DNA from: Ectothiorhodospiraceae bacterium
GTDB lineage: Bacteria; Pseudomonadota; Gammaproteobacteria; Nitrococcales; Aquisalimonadaceae
Length of the DNA stretch: 64,000 nt
NCBI GenBank assembly: GCA_020831845.1
Contig: JAFIFV010000135.1
Location: forward strand, 1-64,000
Direction of reading: 5' to 3'
Positions 1-10,000 of the stretch are shown here, in pieces. A model generated the notes under the pieces. It saw only the letters and a list, made by a program, of their open reading frames with translations, had not been told where the DNA came from and made no database searches. The translations under genes were made by a program, and so were the position numbers. Position 1 is the first letter of the stretch, and every line of letters starts with the position of its first letter.

Positions 1-47
1 GGCCCGCCGCCGGCCCCCCCGCCCCCCCCCCCCCGGCCGCAGTCGAC

Positions 48-1043
48 TCATTCCTCGAGCAGGCCAGCCTCGATGAAGTAGCGCCGGGCGCCGTCGTGCA
101 GCGGAGCGGAGAGCCCCTCGGAGACCATGGTCTCGCGATCCAGCACTGCAAAGGCCGGGTGCAGGCCGCGGAACGTGTCCAGATTCTCGAAAACGGCCTT
201 GGTCACCTCGTAGACCACTTCTTCCGGAACATCCGCATGGGTTACGAACGTCGCCCCGACACCAAAGGTTTCGACATCGTTATCGTGGTTCGGATACATG
301 CCGCCGGGGATGGTGGCATGGAAATAGTAAGGCGTGTCCTCCACCAGCTTGTCCACCACGTCGCCGGTCACGGAAACCAGCCTGGCATCACAGGTGGCTA
401 TCGGCTCCTGAATGGAGCCCGAAGGGTGCCCCACCGTGAACAGAATCACGTCGATGCGGTTATCGCAAAGGGCGGAAGCCTGCTCCCGGGACGGCAGTTC
501 GGAGGCCAGCGCGAAGTCACGCGTGCTCCAACCGTATTCCTCCATCAACCGTTCCACCGTTCCGCGCTGGCCGGAACCCGGGTTCCCTATGTTGACACGC
601 TTTCCCTTGACGTCCTCGAAACCGGAGATGTCGGCGTCCGGCCGGGCAACCACGGTGAACGGTTCCGGATGCAGGGAAAATACGGCCCGGAGATCCTCGT
701 TGGCGCCATCGTCCTCGAACTGGTCGGTGCCATTGTAGGCGTGGTACTGCCAGTCAGACTGCACCACGCCGAACTCCAGGTCTCCCTCTGCGAGCGCGTT
801 GAGATTGTAGATGGACCCGGCGGTGCTTTCCGCCGAGCAGCGTATCCCGTGCTCGCTACGGCCACGGTTCACCAGGCTGCAGATGGCGCCACCGGTGGGG
901 TAATAGACCCCGGTCACGCCGCCGGTACCAATCGTGGTAAAGCGTTGCTGGGCATCCGCCGAGCCGGCTCCGAGCATCAGCGCACCGGCCACCAGGCTTC
1001 CCGCCAGCAGCATTCCACGGCGAGGTATGCGTGCTTCCGTCAT
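48..1043 (-). CDS. TAXI family TRAP transporter solute-binding protein
   Basis: Translation from [17 protein letters not shown] (Tat/Sec-like signal), then [25 protein letters not shown], typical of TAXI binding proteins; the longer ORF start at 1292 is unlikely. Confidence 0.9.
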   Translation of the reverse strand: MTEARIPRRGMLLAGSLVAGALMLGAGSADAQQRFTTIGTGGVTGVYYPTGGAICSLVNRGRSEHGIRCSAESTAGSIYNLNALAEGDLEFGVVQSDWQYHAYNGTDQFEDDGANEDLRAVFSLHPEPFTVVARPDADISGFEDVKGKRVNIGNPGSGQRGTVERLMEEYGWSTRDFALASELPSREQASALCDNRIDVILFTVGHPSGSIQEPIATCDARLVSVTGDVVDKLVEDTPYYFHATIPGGMYPNHDNDVETFGVGATFVTHADVPEEVVYEVTKAVFENLDTFRGLHPAFAVLDRETMVSEGLSAPLHDGARRYFIEAGLLEE

Positions 1044-1273
1044 TGCTCCACTCCTCTGGCATTCTTGGCTGTATGTAACATCATGCCGAAAAAGCGTCCG
1101 GGGCTCCACGGGAGGGTGGGCCCCTTGAGGACGCGCGAAACCTTCAGGACTTGCCCCAAGCAGTATAGGGATGAGCGCCCGCTGCCGGGGCAGCGTCCCA
1201 TCATGGGAATTGATTAGCGCTTCCATTAGTGTATCCCCAAGGTCATGTGTGACAACGACACCGGGGAGGCAAT

Positions 1274-2602
1274 GTGAGTCAGAAAACTGCACGCGGCCGG
1301 CGCAACAACGGCCCGGACGTCCACCTGAACCTGAACGTGCGAGGAATGGGTCAGTCTGCGACGCTGGCCATTAACGAGCGCAGCGCCGAGCTCGCCGCAT
1401 CGGGCCGCCAGGTCTACCGCTTCGGTCTGGGTCAGTCACCATTCCCGGTTCCGGCGCCGGTGGAGGCGGAACTCAAGAACAATGCGCACCAGAAGGACTA
1501 CCTGCCGGTACGTGGCTTGCGCGTACTACGCGAGGCTGTGGCTGACTTCCACCGCCGCACCCAGGGCGTGGAGTTCTCCGCCGACGATGTCCTGATCGGC
1601 CCCGGCTCCAAGGAGCTGATGTTCATTCTTCAACTGGTCTACTACGGCGACCTGGTCATCCCCACCCCCAGTTGGGTGTCCTACGCGCCGCAGGCGCACA
1701 TCATCGGCCGCCAGATACGCTGGCTGGAAACCCGCGCCGAGAACGACTGGCGGCTGTTGCCGGAGGAACTGGAACGCCTCTGTGCGCAGGATCCCACCCG
1801 CCCCCGCATCCTGATACTGAACTATCCCAACAATCCGACCGGGGACAGTTACACCGCCGACGAGTTGCGGGCACTGGCCTCGGTTGCCCGGAAATACCGA
1901 GTCGTGCTTCTGTCGGACGAGATCTACGGGGAAGTACAACACCGCGGGCAGCACGTGTCCGTGGCCCGCTACTACCCGGAAGGCACTATCATCAGCAGCG
2001 GTCTCAGCAAATGGTGCGGGGCCGGTGGCTGGCGGCTGGGCACCTTTGCCATACCAGCCAATCTGCACTGGCTGCTGGACGCGATGGCGGTGGTTGCCAG
2101 CGAAACATATACCTCCACCTCGGCGCCCATCCAGTACGCCGCTGTACGCGCATTCCACGGTGGCCTGGAGCTGGAACGCTATCTGCAGCACTCACGGCGC
2201 ATCCTGCGCGCCCTGGGCAACCATTGCTGGCAGCGGCTCAGTCAGCATGGACAGCTGTCACTGCCAAAGCCCCGCGGCGGCTTCTACCTGTTTCCGGATT
2301 TCAGTCACCACCGGGAGGCGCTGGCCGCGCGCGGAATCCACAGCAGCGACGAACTCTGCGATGCGCTCCTGGAGGACACCGGCGTCGCCATGCTGCCGGG
2401 GAGTGCATTCGGCCGGCCACGCCAGGAACTCACCGCCCGCATGGCCTACGTGGACTTTGACGGTGCCCGGGCGCTGGCGGCCCTGGAGGACAGGGAATCA
2501 GCCGCGGAGCTGGACGCCCAATACCTGAACACCTACTGCCCGAAGGTCATGGACGGCGTCGAGCAGATCGTGCACTGGGTGCAACGGCTGGCTGATTCGT
2601 GA
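1274..2602 (+). CDS. Pyridoxal phosphate-dependent aminotransferase, class I/II
   Basis: [26 protein letters not shown] and [16 protein letters not shown] motifs. Confidence 0.9.
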   Translation: MSQKTARGRRNNGPDVHLNLNVRGMGQSATLAINERSAELAASGRQVYRFGLGQSPFPVPAPVEAELKNNAHQKDYLPVRGLRVLREAVADFHRRTQGVEFSADDVLIGPGSKELMFILQLVYYGDLVIPTPSWVSYAPQAHIIGRQIRWLETRAENDWRLLPEELERLCAQDPTRPRILILNYPNNPTGDSYTADELRALASVARKYRVVLLSDEIYGEVQHRGQHVSVARYYPEGTIISSGLSKWCGAGGWRLGTFAIPANLHWLLDAMAVVASETYTSTSAPIQYAAVRAFHGGLELERYLQHSRRILRALGNHCWQRLSQHGQLSLPKPRGGFYLFPDFSHHREALAARGIHSSDELCDALLEDTGVAMLPGSAFGRPRQELTARMAYVDFDGARALAALEDRESAAELDAQYLNTYCPKVMDGVEQIVHWVQRLADS

Positions 2603-2881
2603 GCGATCCACTTGACCCTCGACCTCGCGGGGGCAATGCGCCGTTTCTTTCAGACAACGCCGGCGTGTTTCCATCTCCAGCCATGTATTACCCCGCCCCG
2701 CCCTCTGCATCCCGCTCAGTCCGCGCCCGCGGGGCTGCTCACGGCCTGCACCAGGCCGCCCACAGCATCTGAGGCCGTTGGCGAGTCACGGTTCCAGGTC
2801 TCGTTGTAATCCGACGCCATCAGGTAAACGGGTGATGCGGCAGTGCAGCGTTACGGTGAACCTCGCAGTCGATAACATGGC

Positions 2882-2908
2882 GCCAGCGTCATGCAGGATG
2901 ATGCTGGC
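2882..2908 (+). promoter_or_regulatory. Hairpin in the cstA leader with GGA in/next to the loop (candidate CsrA-type site)
   Basis: GCCAGCGTCAT-GCAGG-ATGATGCTGGC, 11-bp stem with one G-U pair, 34 nt upstream of the cstA ATG. Confidence 0.45.
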
Positions 2909-2942
2909 ACTGTCGGAAATATAACAAGGGGGGAGGTCGCGC

Positions 2943-4625
2943 ATGAGCGCAATTGTCATACTTCTGCTGGGGCTTGCGGGGATGGCTCTCGGCTATTTCA
3001 TCTACTCGAAGTTCATTGCCGAGCGCATATTCCAGTTGGACCCCAACTTCAGAACTCCGGCGCACGAGTTCGAGGACGGCATCGACTACGTACCCACCAA
3101 CCGATTCATACTCTGGGGCCACCATTTCACCTCCGTGGCGGGCGCAGCCCCCATCGTCGGCCCAGCCATCGCCGTCATCTGGGGCTGGCTGCCGGCCTTC
3201 CTCTGGGTGATCTTCGGCACGATCTTCTTCGCCGGCGTACATGATGCCGGTGCCATCTGGGCCAGTGTCCGCAATCGCGCCCGCTCCATCGGCGCGGTCA
3301 CCGGCGACGTCATCGGACCCCGCGCCCGAAGCCTGTTCATGATCGTCATCTTCCTGGTGTTGCTGATGGTTAACGCCGTGTTCGCGGTGGTGATCTCCAA
3401 TCTGCTGATCGCCAACCCCTCCGCGGTGGTGCCCGCCTGGGGCGCCATTATCGTGGCGCTGATCATAGGCCAGTTGATCTACCGGCGGCGGGCAAACCTG
3501 CTGACCGTTTCGATTATCGGCGTCGCAGCCCTCTACGGCCTGATTCTCATCGGCCCGCAGGTGCCGATCGTGCTGCCGGAAACCTTCCTGGGGCTACCCC
3601 AGAACGCGCTGTGGATCGTCATCCTGTTCACCTACGCGGCCATTGCCTCGCTGCTGCCCGTATGGGTGCTGCTGCAGCCTCGCGACTATATCAACGGCCT
3701 GCAGTTGTTCATTGGCCTGGGTATCGTCTACGCCGCGATCCTGATCGGCAACCCGACCGTGGTGGCCCCGGCGATCAACCCCGAGGTGCCCGCCGGCACG
3801 CCGTCCATGCTGCCGCTGCTGTTCGTCACCATTGCCTGTGGCGCCATTTCCGGCTTCCACGGGCTGGTGTCCTCGGGCACCACGTCGAAGCAGATAAACA
3901 ACGAACAGGACGTGCGCTTCGTTGGCTACTTCGGTGCCATCGGTGAAGGCTCGCTCGCGCTGGCCGCCATCCTGGCCACCACCGCAGGCTTTGCCACGCT
4001 GGCCGAATGGCAGGCGGTCTACCACGCCTTCGGCGAGGGCAGCGTGAATGCCTTCGTGCAGGGCGGTGCCGCCATTGTCGCCAACGGTGTCGGTCTTCCC
4101 GAGAGCATTGCCGTCACACTGCTCACCGTGATGGCGGTGCTGTTCGCCGGCACCACCATGGATACCGGCATCCGGCTGCAACGCTACATCATGCAGGAAT
4201 GGGGGACCATCTATAACGTCCCCACGCTGAAGAGCATTCCGATCGCCACCCTGGTGGCAGTGGGTAGCTGCGTGGCGCTGGCCTTCGGCGCAGGCGGGCT
4301 CGATGGCAGCGGCGGCCTGCTGATCTGGCCTCTGTTCGGCACGACCAACCAGTTGCTGGCCGGTCTCACCCTGCTGGTGATCACGGTGATCATCGTGCGC
4401 ATGGCCAGGCCCATGTGGTTTACCCTGCTGCCGCTTGCGTTCCTGCTGACCATGACCACACTGGCCCTGCTGATTCAGTTGGTGAACTTCTACAATAATG
4501 GTCAGTGGTTCCTGCTGTTCCTGGATGTGGTCATCCTGGTCGCCGCGATCATGGTGTTGCTGGAATGCGTGGGCGTGCTGCGCAAGCACCTTCGCGAGAA
4601 CGCGGCAACCAGGACCGCTGAATGA
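2943..4625 (+). CDS. cstA: Carbon starvation protein CstA family (peptide/pyruvate transporter)
   Basis: Polytopic protein with YVPTNRFILWGHHFTSVAGAAPIVGPAIAVIWGWLPA and FAGTTMDTGIRLQRY. Confidence 0.93.
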   Translation: MSAIVILLLGLAGMALGYFIYSKFIAERIFQLDPNFRTPAHEFEDGIDYVPTNRFILWGHHFTSVAGAAPIVGPAIAVIWGWLPAFLWVIFGTIFFAGVHDAGAIWASVRNRARSIGAVTGDVIGPRARSLFMIVIFLVLLMVNAVFAVVISNLLIANPSAVVPAWGAIIVALIIGQLIYRRRANLLTVSIIGVAALYGLILIGPQVPIVLPETFLGLPQNALWIVILFTYAAIASLLPVWVLLQPRDYINGLQLFIGLGIVYAAILIGNPTVVAPAINPEVPAGTPSMLPLLFVTIACGAISGFHGLVSSGTTSKQINNEQDVRFVGYFGAIGEGSLALAAILATTAGFATLAEWQAVYHAFGEGSVNAFVQGGAAIVANGVGLPESIAVTLLTVMAVLFAGTTMDTGIRLQRYIMQEWGTIYNVPTLKSIPIATLVAVGSCVALAFGAGGLDGSGGLLIWPLFGTTNQLLAGLTLLVITVIIVRMARPMWFTLLPLAFLLTMTTLALLIQLVNFYNNGQWFLLFLDVVILVAAIMVLLECVGVLRKHLRENAATRTAE

Positions 4626-4634
4626 GGAAGCGCT

Positions 4635-4952
4635 ATGACAAACGGTGATCATCATGACAGGGACAACCCGCATGACGAGAACCGGCGCGACACGCTCCGG
4701 GCCTGGCTGGACCAGGCCCGGAGCGTCGCCGAAGAGCTGTATTTCGCCCGCTACCGTTCCACCATTGCCCGGGCCCGACGCGATCAGGACGACCTTTTCA
4801 TGCTGCTGGTATTCTCGGAAATGATGGGCGTGCCAAACCCTGCCACGTACTACACTCTGGAACTGCAACCGCTACTGCTGGAGCGATTCCATGAGTGGCA
4901 CACGCGCATGGGCATGGATCACTCACCTCTCGACCATTTCCGCTGCTGCTGA
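4635..4952 (+). CDS. Small protein ending in Cys-Cys (resembles the family I recall as 'cory-CC-star')
   Basis: 105 aa, ends ...DHFRCC-stop; lies between cstA and an arsA-like gene; stop overlaps the next start (TGATG). Confidence 0.7.
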   Translation: MTNGDHHDRDNPHDENRRDTLRAWLDQARSVAEELYFARYRSTIARARRDQDDLFMLLVFSEMMGVPNPATYYTLELQPLLLERFHEWHTRMGMDHSPLDHFRCC

Positions 4953-5977
4953 TGAAACCGTTGACTCTGCGCAAGCTGACCAACAGGAAAGTGCTGTTTG
5001 TCGGCGGCAAGGGCGGCGTGGGCAAAACCACTACCGCGGCCGCCCTGGGTATGCTGGCTGCCGACCGCGGAATGCGCTGCCTGGTGGTCTCCACGGACCC
5101 CGCGCACTCGCTGGGCGATGCCTTCGACCGGGAGATCGGCGACAAGGTCACCGGGCTGACCGCCGGTCTCTGGGGGCTGGAGATCGACCCGGATGCACAA
5201 GCGGCCCGTCATCTGGATACTGTCACGGAGCACATGAAGCAGCTTGCCGCTCCCGAGATGCATCGTGAGGTGGAGCGGCAGATGCAGATGGCCCGGATGT
5301 CTCCCGGTGCCGTCGAGGCTGCGTTGCTGGAGGAGGTGTCCAGGGTCATGCTGGAGGGCTCCGACGAGTACGATCTGGTCGTTTTCGACACCGCTCCGAC
5401 CGGTCACACGCTGCGTCTGCTGACACTGCCGGAAGCGATGGCTGCGTGGACCGACGGCTTGCTGGCGCATAACAAGCGTTCCGAGGAGCTGGGCAAGGTG
5501 CTAAAGCACCTGACGCCGAGCGGCAGTCGATCCGACGTGCCCACACCATTTGATGAACCAGACCAGGATCCGTTCGAGGGCATGGACCGGCGCACCCGCC
5601 GCATCGCCGAAACGCTGCTGAACCGCCGGCGCCTGTTTCATCGCGCGCGGCGAGTCATGACCAATCCGGACACCACCGGATTCGTCTTCGTACTGACGCC
5701 GGAACGCCTGCCCATACTGGAAACGCACCGGGCCATGCATGCGCTGCAGCAGTTCGACATCCCGCTGTGCGGGGCAATCATCAACCGCGTGCTGCCGGCC
5801 GATGCAGATGGGGAGTTCCTGCGCCGTCGCCGGGAACAGGAAGCCCGCTACCTGGCGCAGATTCCGCAGGCGCTGCACGGGCTGGAGACGGTACAGGTAC
5901 CGATGCTGCCGGAAGACATCCAGGGTATGCGCTCACTTTCCCTGGTGGCTGCGGAACTGGATCGACTGGGGCTATGA
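4952..5977 (+). CDS. ArsA/Get3-family ATPase, single domain
   Basis: GGKGGVGKTTTAAALG deviant Walker A, STDPAHSLGDAF, FDTAPTGHTLRLL; start at 4952 overlaps the upstream stop. Confidence 0.9.
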   Translation: MKPLTLRKLTNRKVLFVGGKGGVGKTTTAAALGMLAADRGMRCLVVSTDPAHSLGDAFDREIGDKVTGLTAGLWGLEIDPDAQAARHLDTVTEHMKQLAAPEMHREVERQMQMARMSPGAVEAALLEEVSRVMLEGSDEYDLVVFDTAPTGHTLRLLTLPEAMAAWTDGLLAHNKRSEELGKVLKHLTPSGSRSDVPTPFDEPDQDPFEGMDRRTRRIAETLLNRRRLFHRARRVMTNPDTTGFVFVLTPERLPILETHRAMHALQQFDIPLCGAIINRVLPADADGEFLRRRREQEARYLAQIPQALHGLETVQVPMLPEDIQGMRSLSLVAAELDRLGL

Positions 5978-6035
5978 GAACCGCTTCCGCGGAGGAAACA
6001 CTGACCACGAGCGACTCAGGCGGTATGATGCAGCC

Positions 6036-6314
6036 ATGGATACATTGCTGCTGATCATCATCATGATCGTCTCGCTCGCCGCGGCCTTCTACACCCACTG
6101 GCGTCTCCCCTACCACACTCCCAACGCCCGACAGCTTCGGATCGCCCGCATCGTGCTGATCTCGACCGGGCTGGCATTCGGATGGATTGCGGCGCGGGTT
6201 TACAGTATGGCCACGGAGTTGAACGTGGTACTGGTCTTCATTACCGCACTGGGCCTGATACACGTGCCCGCGGCGGGCGTGCTGTTCATCAAGAGTTTCC
6301 GGCCTGGGGAGTGA
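6036..6314 (+). CDS. Small hypothetical membrane protein (92 aa)
   Basis: MDTLLLIIIMIVSLAAAFYTHWRLPYHTPNARQLRIARIV..., predicted hydrophobic helices; downstream of the arsA-like gene on the same strand. Confidence 0.65.
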   Translation: MDTLLLIIIMIVSLAAAFYTHWRLPYHTPNARQLRIARIVLISTGLAFGWIAARVYSMATELNVVLVFITALGLIHVPAAGVLFIKSFRPGE

Positions 6315-6759
6315 GGTCGTCCTGACGGGAGAGCAGAAAATGCCCTCTCGCCGTGGCAATAACCTGCTTCCGGCGGCTCTGCCAGGTTTCCACGGAGACG
6401 TTGGCAACCCGCTGTCCCTGGCGCACCACTTTGCAGACAGCATAGGTCTGCTCGGGACGCCCGGGCCGCAGGTAATCGATGGAGAAATCCACCACTTTCG
6501 GCTGCACCGCGCTTTCCAGATTCCACAGCAGGTGCATGATGGCGGCATGCTCCATGAAGGCGCCGATCACGCCGCCATGCAGCGCCGGCATGACAGGGTT
6601 GCCGATATTGCGCTCGCTGAAGGGCAGGCGAAACAGCAGCTCTCCGTCTTCCTCGCTGAACGCAATGCCCAGGAAACGGGCATAAGGAAAGAGGTCCATG
6701 GCTCCTGCGTAGTCACCGTCCCTTCGGGCGTTGGCGATGGCGTTCCTGATGCTGGTCAT
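6289..6759 (-). CDS. PaaI family hotdog-fold thioesterase
   Basis: NPVMPALHGGVIGAFMEHAAIMHLLW and IDYLRPGR motifs. Confidence 0.85.
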   Translation of the reverse strand: MTSIRNAIANARRDGDYAGAMDLFPYARFLGIAFSEEDGELLFRLPFSERNIGNPVMPALHGGVIGAFMEHAAIMHLLWNLESAVQPKVVDFSIDYLRPGRPEQTYAVCKVVRQGQRVANVSVETWQSRRKQVIATARGHFLLSRQDDLTPQAGNS

Positions 6760-7220
6760 TCCCGGTTCCTCTCAGGCCTGATGAGCGGCTTGCCGGTCCT
6801 CATGAAACTGCTGACACTGGTGGCCACAGGCCGTTCCCGATCCGTCGCATAGGCCACGCAGCGCACAAAACAGATGTGCCGCGTTACCCGGTGGCATTCG
6901 GCAAAGGCATGAATGGGCACGCCGGCCTCGGCGACGCGCAGATGATCAATGCGCAGGTCGAGAGTGGCGACGCCTTCCGGCGGCAGACTGCTGAAAACGG
7001 CCGCAGCACCGCTGGTCTGGTCAATCAGCGTGGTCAGCACACCACTGTGCAGGTGGCCGGTGGCCGGGTTGCCGATGAGATCGTCGCGGTAGCGCACCCG
7101 GCTGAGCAGCCAGCCGTCGCCTCCGTCCACCACGTCCAGCCCCAGCGCCACGCTGTGCGGAATTCTGCTGAAAAAGCGCTGGCCAGCCCTCCTGTAGTCG
7201 AACTGAACCGGTTCAGCCAT
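6756..7220 (-). CDS. PaaI family hotdog-fold thioesterase (second copy)
   Basis: NPATGHLHSGVLTTLIDQTSGAAAV and LDLRIDHLR; 4-bp overlap with the neighbouring thioesterase. Confidence 0.85.
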   Translation of the reverse strand: MAEPVQFDYRRAGQRFFSRIPHSVALGLDVVDGGDGWLLSRVRYRDDLIGNPATGHLHSGVLTTLIDQTSGAAAVFSSLPPEGVATLDLRIDHLRVAEAGVPIHAFAECHRVTRHICFVRCVAYATDRERPVATSVSSFMRTGKPLIRPERNRE

Positions 7221-7633
7221 CAGTGCTTCGGCCGCTCTTCCGTTCCGGCGTCCAGCGCGCCATCCTCGTCGAGCGCAATGATCATTGCCTCCAGATCGGC
7301 CTGCAACTCCAGCGGCGGCACCTCCACGCCCTCCATCGACGGATCCCAGTCGGTCCCTACCAGGTAACCATCCTGGTGCATGCCTGGCAGCCAGTGTTCA
7401 AGCAATTCATCCAGCGGCACTGATTCCGGTTCGTACGCTGCCCAATCGTCTCCGGCACAGGCGCGCGCAGCCGCCTCCGACGACCACAACGGGAAAACAA
7501 GCACATCCTCGTCGCCTGCGGATGGGGACAGCGCCCAGCCCTCGGCATCCCGCAGCCCCCAGACATGGCCGCCCAGCACTACCTGCTGCAGGAACTGCTG
7601 CTGTGCTGGGTCCAGATCGGCGAAATCCTTCAT
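7220..7633 (-). CDS. DUF2750 domain-containing protein
   Basis: VWGLRDAEGWALSPSAGDEDVLVFPLWSSEAAARAC resembles DUF2750; start chosen at MKDFADLDP. Confidence 0.75.
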   Translation of the reverse strand: MKDFADLDPAQQQFLQQVVLGGHVWGLRDAEGWALSPSAGDEDVLVFPLWSSEAAARACAGDDWAAYEPESVPLDELLEHWLPGMHQDGYLVGTDWDPSMEGVEVPPLELQADLEAMIIALDEDGALDAGTEERPKH

Positions 7634-7775
7634 TGACGTCAAAACGGTGCTCCATTGCCTCGAAAGCGCCGCGAAACGCACCCCGGGAGTGCTTGTCGCG
7701 CGCGAGTGCTGTACTGTACCCGCTGCTCGTATTGCTTGCCAATGGCAAGCAGGACCGAACCATGGAGCCCCGGAT

Positions 7776-8726
7776 ATGTTGCAGCAGCGGTCCCGTGAAA
7801 TGCTTGCCTACACCGGCGTCGTCTGCGCTGCGCTGTTCTGGGCCGGCAACGCGGTTGTTGCGCGCGGCGTGATCGACACGGTGCCGCCCATGGCGCTGTC
7901 GTTCTGGCGCTGGATGGTGGCTTTCGCGATCATCGTGCCGTTCTCGCTGCCGTATCTGAAGGCATCACTGCCCGTGATCCGCCGGCACTGGCGGATACTG
8001 CTCGTACTGTCGTTCCTGAGCGCCGGCATGTTCAACACCCTGCAATACCTGGCTGCCCACACCACCACCGCGGTCAACATCACGCTGGTGAATTCCACCA
8101 TGCCCATCATGATCGGCATCTTCGCCTTTCTCTGGCTGGGCGAGCGGCCGGGGCGACGGCAGGTACAAGGCATACTGATTGCCCTGGCCGGCATCCTGGT
8201 GGTGATCAGCCGAGGCTCCCTGGAGGTGCTGGCCAGTATCGGGTTCGCCGCCGGCGACCTGCTGATGGTGCTCGCCATCGCCTGCTGGGGCTTCTACTCG
8301 GTGCTGCTGAAGCGCTACGGCGTACCGCTGCACCCGGTGATGCTGATCACCGTGATCATCGCCATGGCCCTGCCCATCACCTTTGCCCTTTACCTGTTCG
8401 AGATGGGGCTGGGCTACTATTTCCCATTCCGCGCCGAGGTTCTGCCGCCGGTGCTGTACGTGGGCATTTTCCCGGCCCTGCTCTCCTATCTGGGCTGGAA
8501 CTACGGGGTGACGGTGCTTGGCCCTTCCCGGGCAGCGATCTTCATTTACCTGATGCCGCTGTTCGCAGCCGTGCTGGCCACCGTCTTCCTTCAGGAGCGG
8601 CTGCATGTCTACCACGCGGCCGGAGGCTTGCTGATTCTGGTGGGGCTGTACCTTGCCACGCGCGCCGGCCCCCGCGCCATGGCGGCGGAGTCTCCCGCGG
8701 CGGGCGGCTCCGGGTCCCGGGATTGA
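7776..8726 (+). CDS. DMT/EamA family transporter
   Basis: AALFWAGNAVVARGVIDTVPPMALSFWRW; two EamA repeats; start MLQQRSREMLAYTG rather than the longer ORF start. Confidence 0.88.
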   Translation: MLQQRSREMLAYTGVVCAALFWAGNAVVARGVIDTVPPMALSFWRWMVAFAIIVPFSLPYLKASLPVIRRHWRILLVLSFLSAGMFNTLQYLAAHTTTAVNITLVNSTMPIMIGIFAFLWLGERPGRRQVQGILIALAGILVVISRGSLEVLASIGFAAGDLLMVLAIACWGFYSVLLKRYGVPLHPVMLITVIIAMALPITFALYLFEMGLGYYFPFRAEVLPPVLYVGIFPALLSYLGWNYGVTVLGPSRAAIFIYLMPLFAAVLATVFLQERLHVYHAAGGLLILVGLYLATRAGPRAMAAESPAAGGSGSRD

Positions 8727-8841
8727 CCGCGGGCACGCCGCTCGGCGCGGACATCGCAGTGCTTCCCCGCGCAGTCACCTTGCTTTTTGGCGCGCTGATA
8801 CCAATGTTAGGAATTCAGACAAATTCACGCAGGGGGGCCTA

Positions 8842-9135
8842 ATGCGCCAACCGTTTCTTCTTCAAGCCGGCACCACGAATCCCCTGGTGCGGATACTGGG
8901 ATTCCTGGCCGGGGCGGTGATGCTCGCCGCGGCCATGTTCGTCGGCGCGTTCGTCTTTCTTGCCTTTCTCGGCCTGGCAGTCATCGGCGGGCTGCTGTTC
9001 AGCATCCGCGTGTGGTGGTTGCGGCGGCAATTTCGCAAGGCTGCCGCGCGCCACCAGCGGGCTTCCGGGGGAAAGACGAACCAGCAATCCGGATCTGTGA
9101 TCGAGGGTAGAGTCACGTCGCGTCGTGACGATTGA
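8842..9135 (+). CDS. Small hypothetical membrane protein
   Basis: 98-codon ORF with two hydrophobic segments and a basic C-terminus. Confidence 0.5.
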   Translation: MRQPFLLQAGTTNPLVRILGFLAGAVMLAAAMFVGAFVFLAFLGLAVIGGLLFSIRVWWLRRQFRKAAARHQRASGGKTNQQSGSVIEGRVTSRRDD

Positions 9136-10000
9136 TCGCCTCCATGGCCGGCGGTTGGAACTCCGCAGGCCAGTCGCTCCAGACCGGTTTCACCGTGCCC
9201 GGCATCTGACGGAGTCGGCCCAGTTCCACCCAGGGGTTCTCCGGGCCGTGAAAGTCGGAACCGACCGAGCCGCGCAGGCCATGCCGCAACGCAAAACCGG
9301 TGGCCTTCTGCACGCCTTGGGAGTCGGTGCTGCCGCTGACCACCTCGACACCCTCTCCACCTGCCGCACTGAATGCATCGAGTATGCGCCGCATCCAGGC
9401 ACCGGTGTAGCCGTAAACCGTGGGGTGGGCCAGCACCGCTACGCCGCCCGCGCCGCGGATCAGGCGAACCGCCGTGTCCATCTGCATCCAGTCCACGCAG
9501 GCCCAGCCGGGTTTGCCACGACGCAGATAGCGGTCGAACGCCTGCTGGAACCCGGAGACCCACCCACCGTCCAGCAGGAAACGGGCGAAATGGCTGCGGG
9601 TGGGAATACTGTCACCGGCCCCTTCCACCACATCCATCGCACCCGGAATCCCGGCCCGCTCGAGCCGCTCCGCAATCGTACGGGCGCGCCTGCGGCGCTG
9701 TCCCTGGTTCCAGGCCAGACCATCAAGCAGATGACGATCCGAGGGGCCGACGCGCAATCCCACGATGTGGAGATCCCGCCCTTGCCATTGCGTGGAAACC
9801 TCTACACCAGGCACCAGCGTCACACCGGCGACGGCCGCCTCCCGTTGCGCTTCGTCCAGTCCGGAGACGGTATCGTGGTCGGTCAGGGCAAGCACCTTCA
9901 CGCCCTGCGCGGTCGCCCGGCGCACCAGTGCCGCCGGACTAAGCGTGCCGTCGGAAGCCGTGGAATGGGCATGCAGATCAATGGGGGAAGGACTGGCCAT
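9113..10000 (-). CDS. PHP domain phosphoesterase (YciV/RNase AM-like)
   Basis: IDLHAHSTASDGTLSPAALV, ALTDHDTVSGL, GVEVSTQW; start set at MASPSPID. Confidence 0.85.
   Translation of the reverse strand: MASPSPIDLHAHSTASDGTLSPAALVRRATAQGVKVLALTDHDTVSGLDEAQREAAVAGVTLVPGVEVSTQWQGRDLHIVGLRVGPSDRHLLDGLAWNQGQRRRRARTIAERLERAGIPGAMDVVEGAGDSIPTRSHFARFLLDGGWVSGFQQAFDRYLRRGKPGWACVDWMQMDTAVRLIRGAGGVAVLAHPTVYGYTGAWMRRILDAFSAAGGEGVEVVSGSTDSQGVQKATGFALRHGLRGSVGSDFHGPENPWVELGRLRQMPGTVKPVWSDWPAEFQPPAMEAINRHDAT

Noticed and set aside
2742-2758. CGGCCTG-CAC-CAGGCCG hairpin downstream of the aminotransferase
   Set aside because: Short, no U-tract, about 140 bp after the stop codon; not enough to call a terminator.
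4623-4637. GAGGAAGCGCT before the CC-terminal protein as a hairpin repeat copy
   Set aside because: Single half-site that is explained as the Shine-Dalgarno region of the next gene.
3594-4868. 424-aa minus-strand ORF
   Set aside because: Antisense shadow of cstA and the CC-terminal protein gene; Gln/His-rich, no domain.
4952-5977. Arsenical resistance pump ATPase
   Set aside because: No ars genes nearby and no metal-binding Cys triad in the translation; called only as ArsA/Get3-family.
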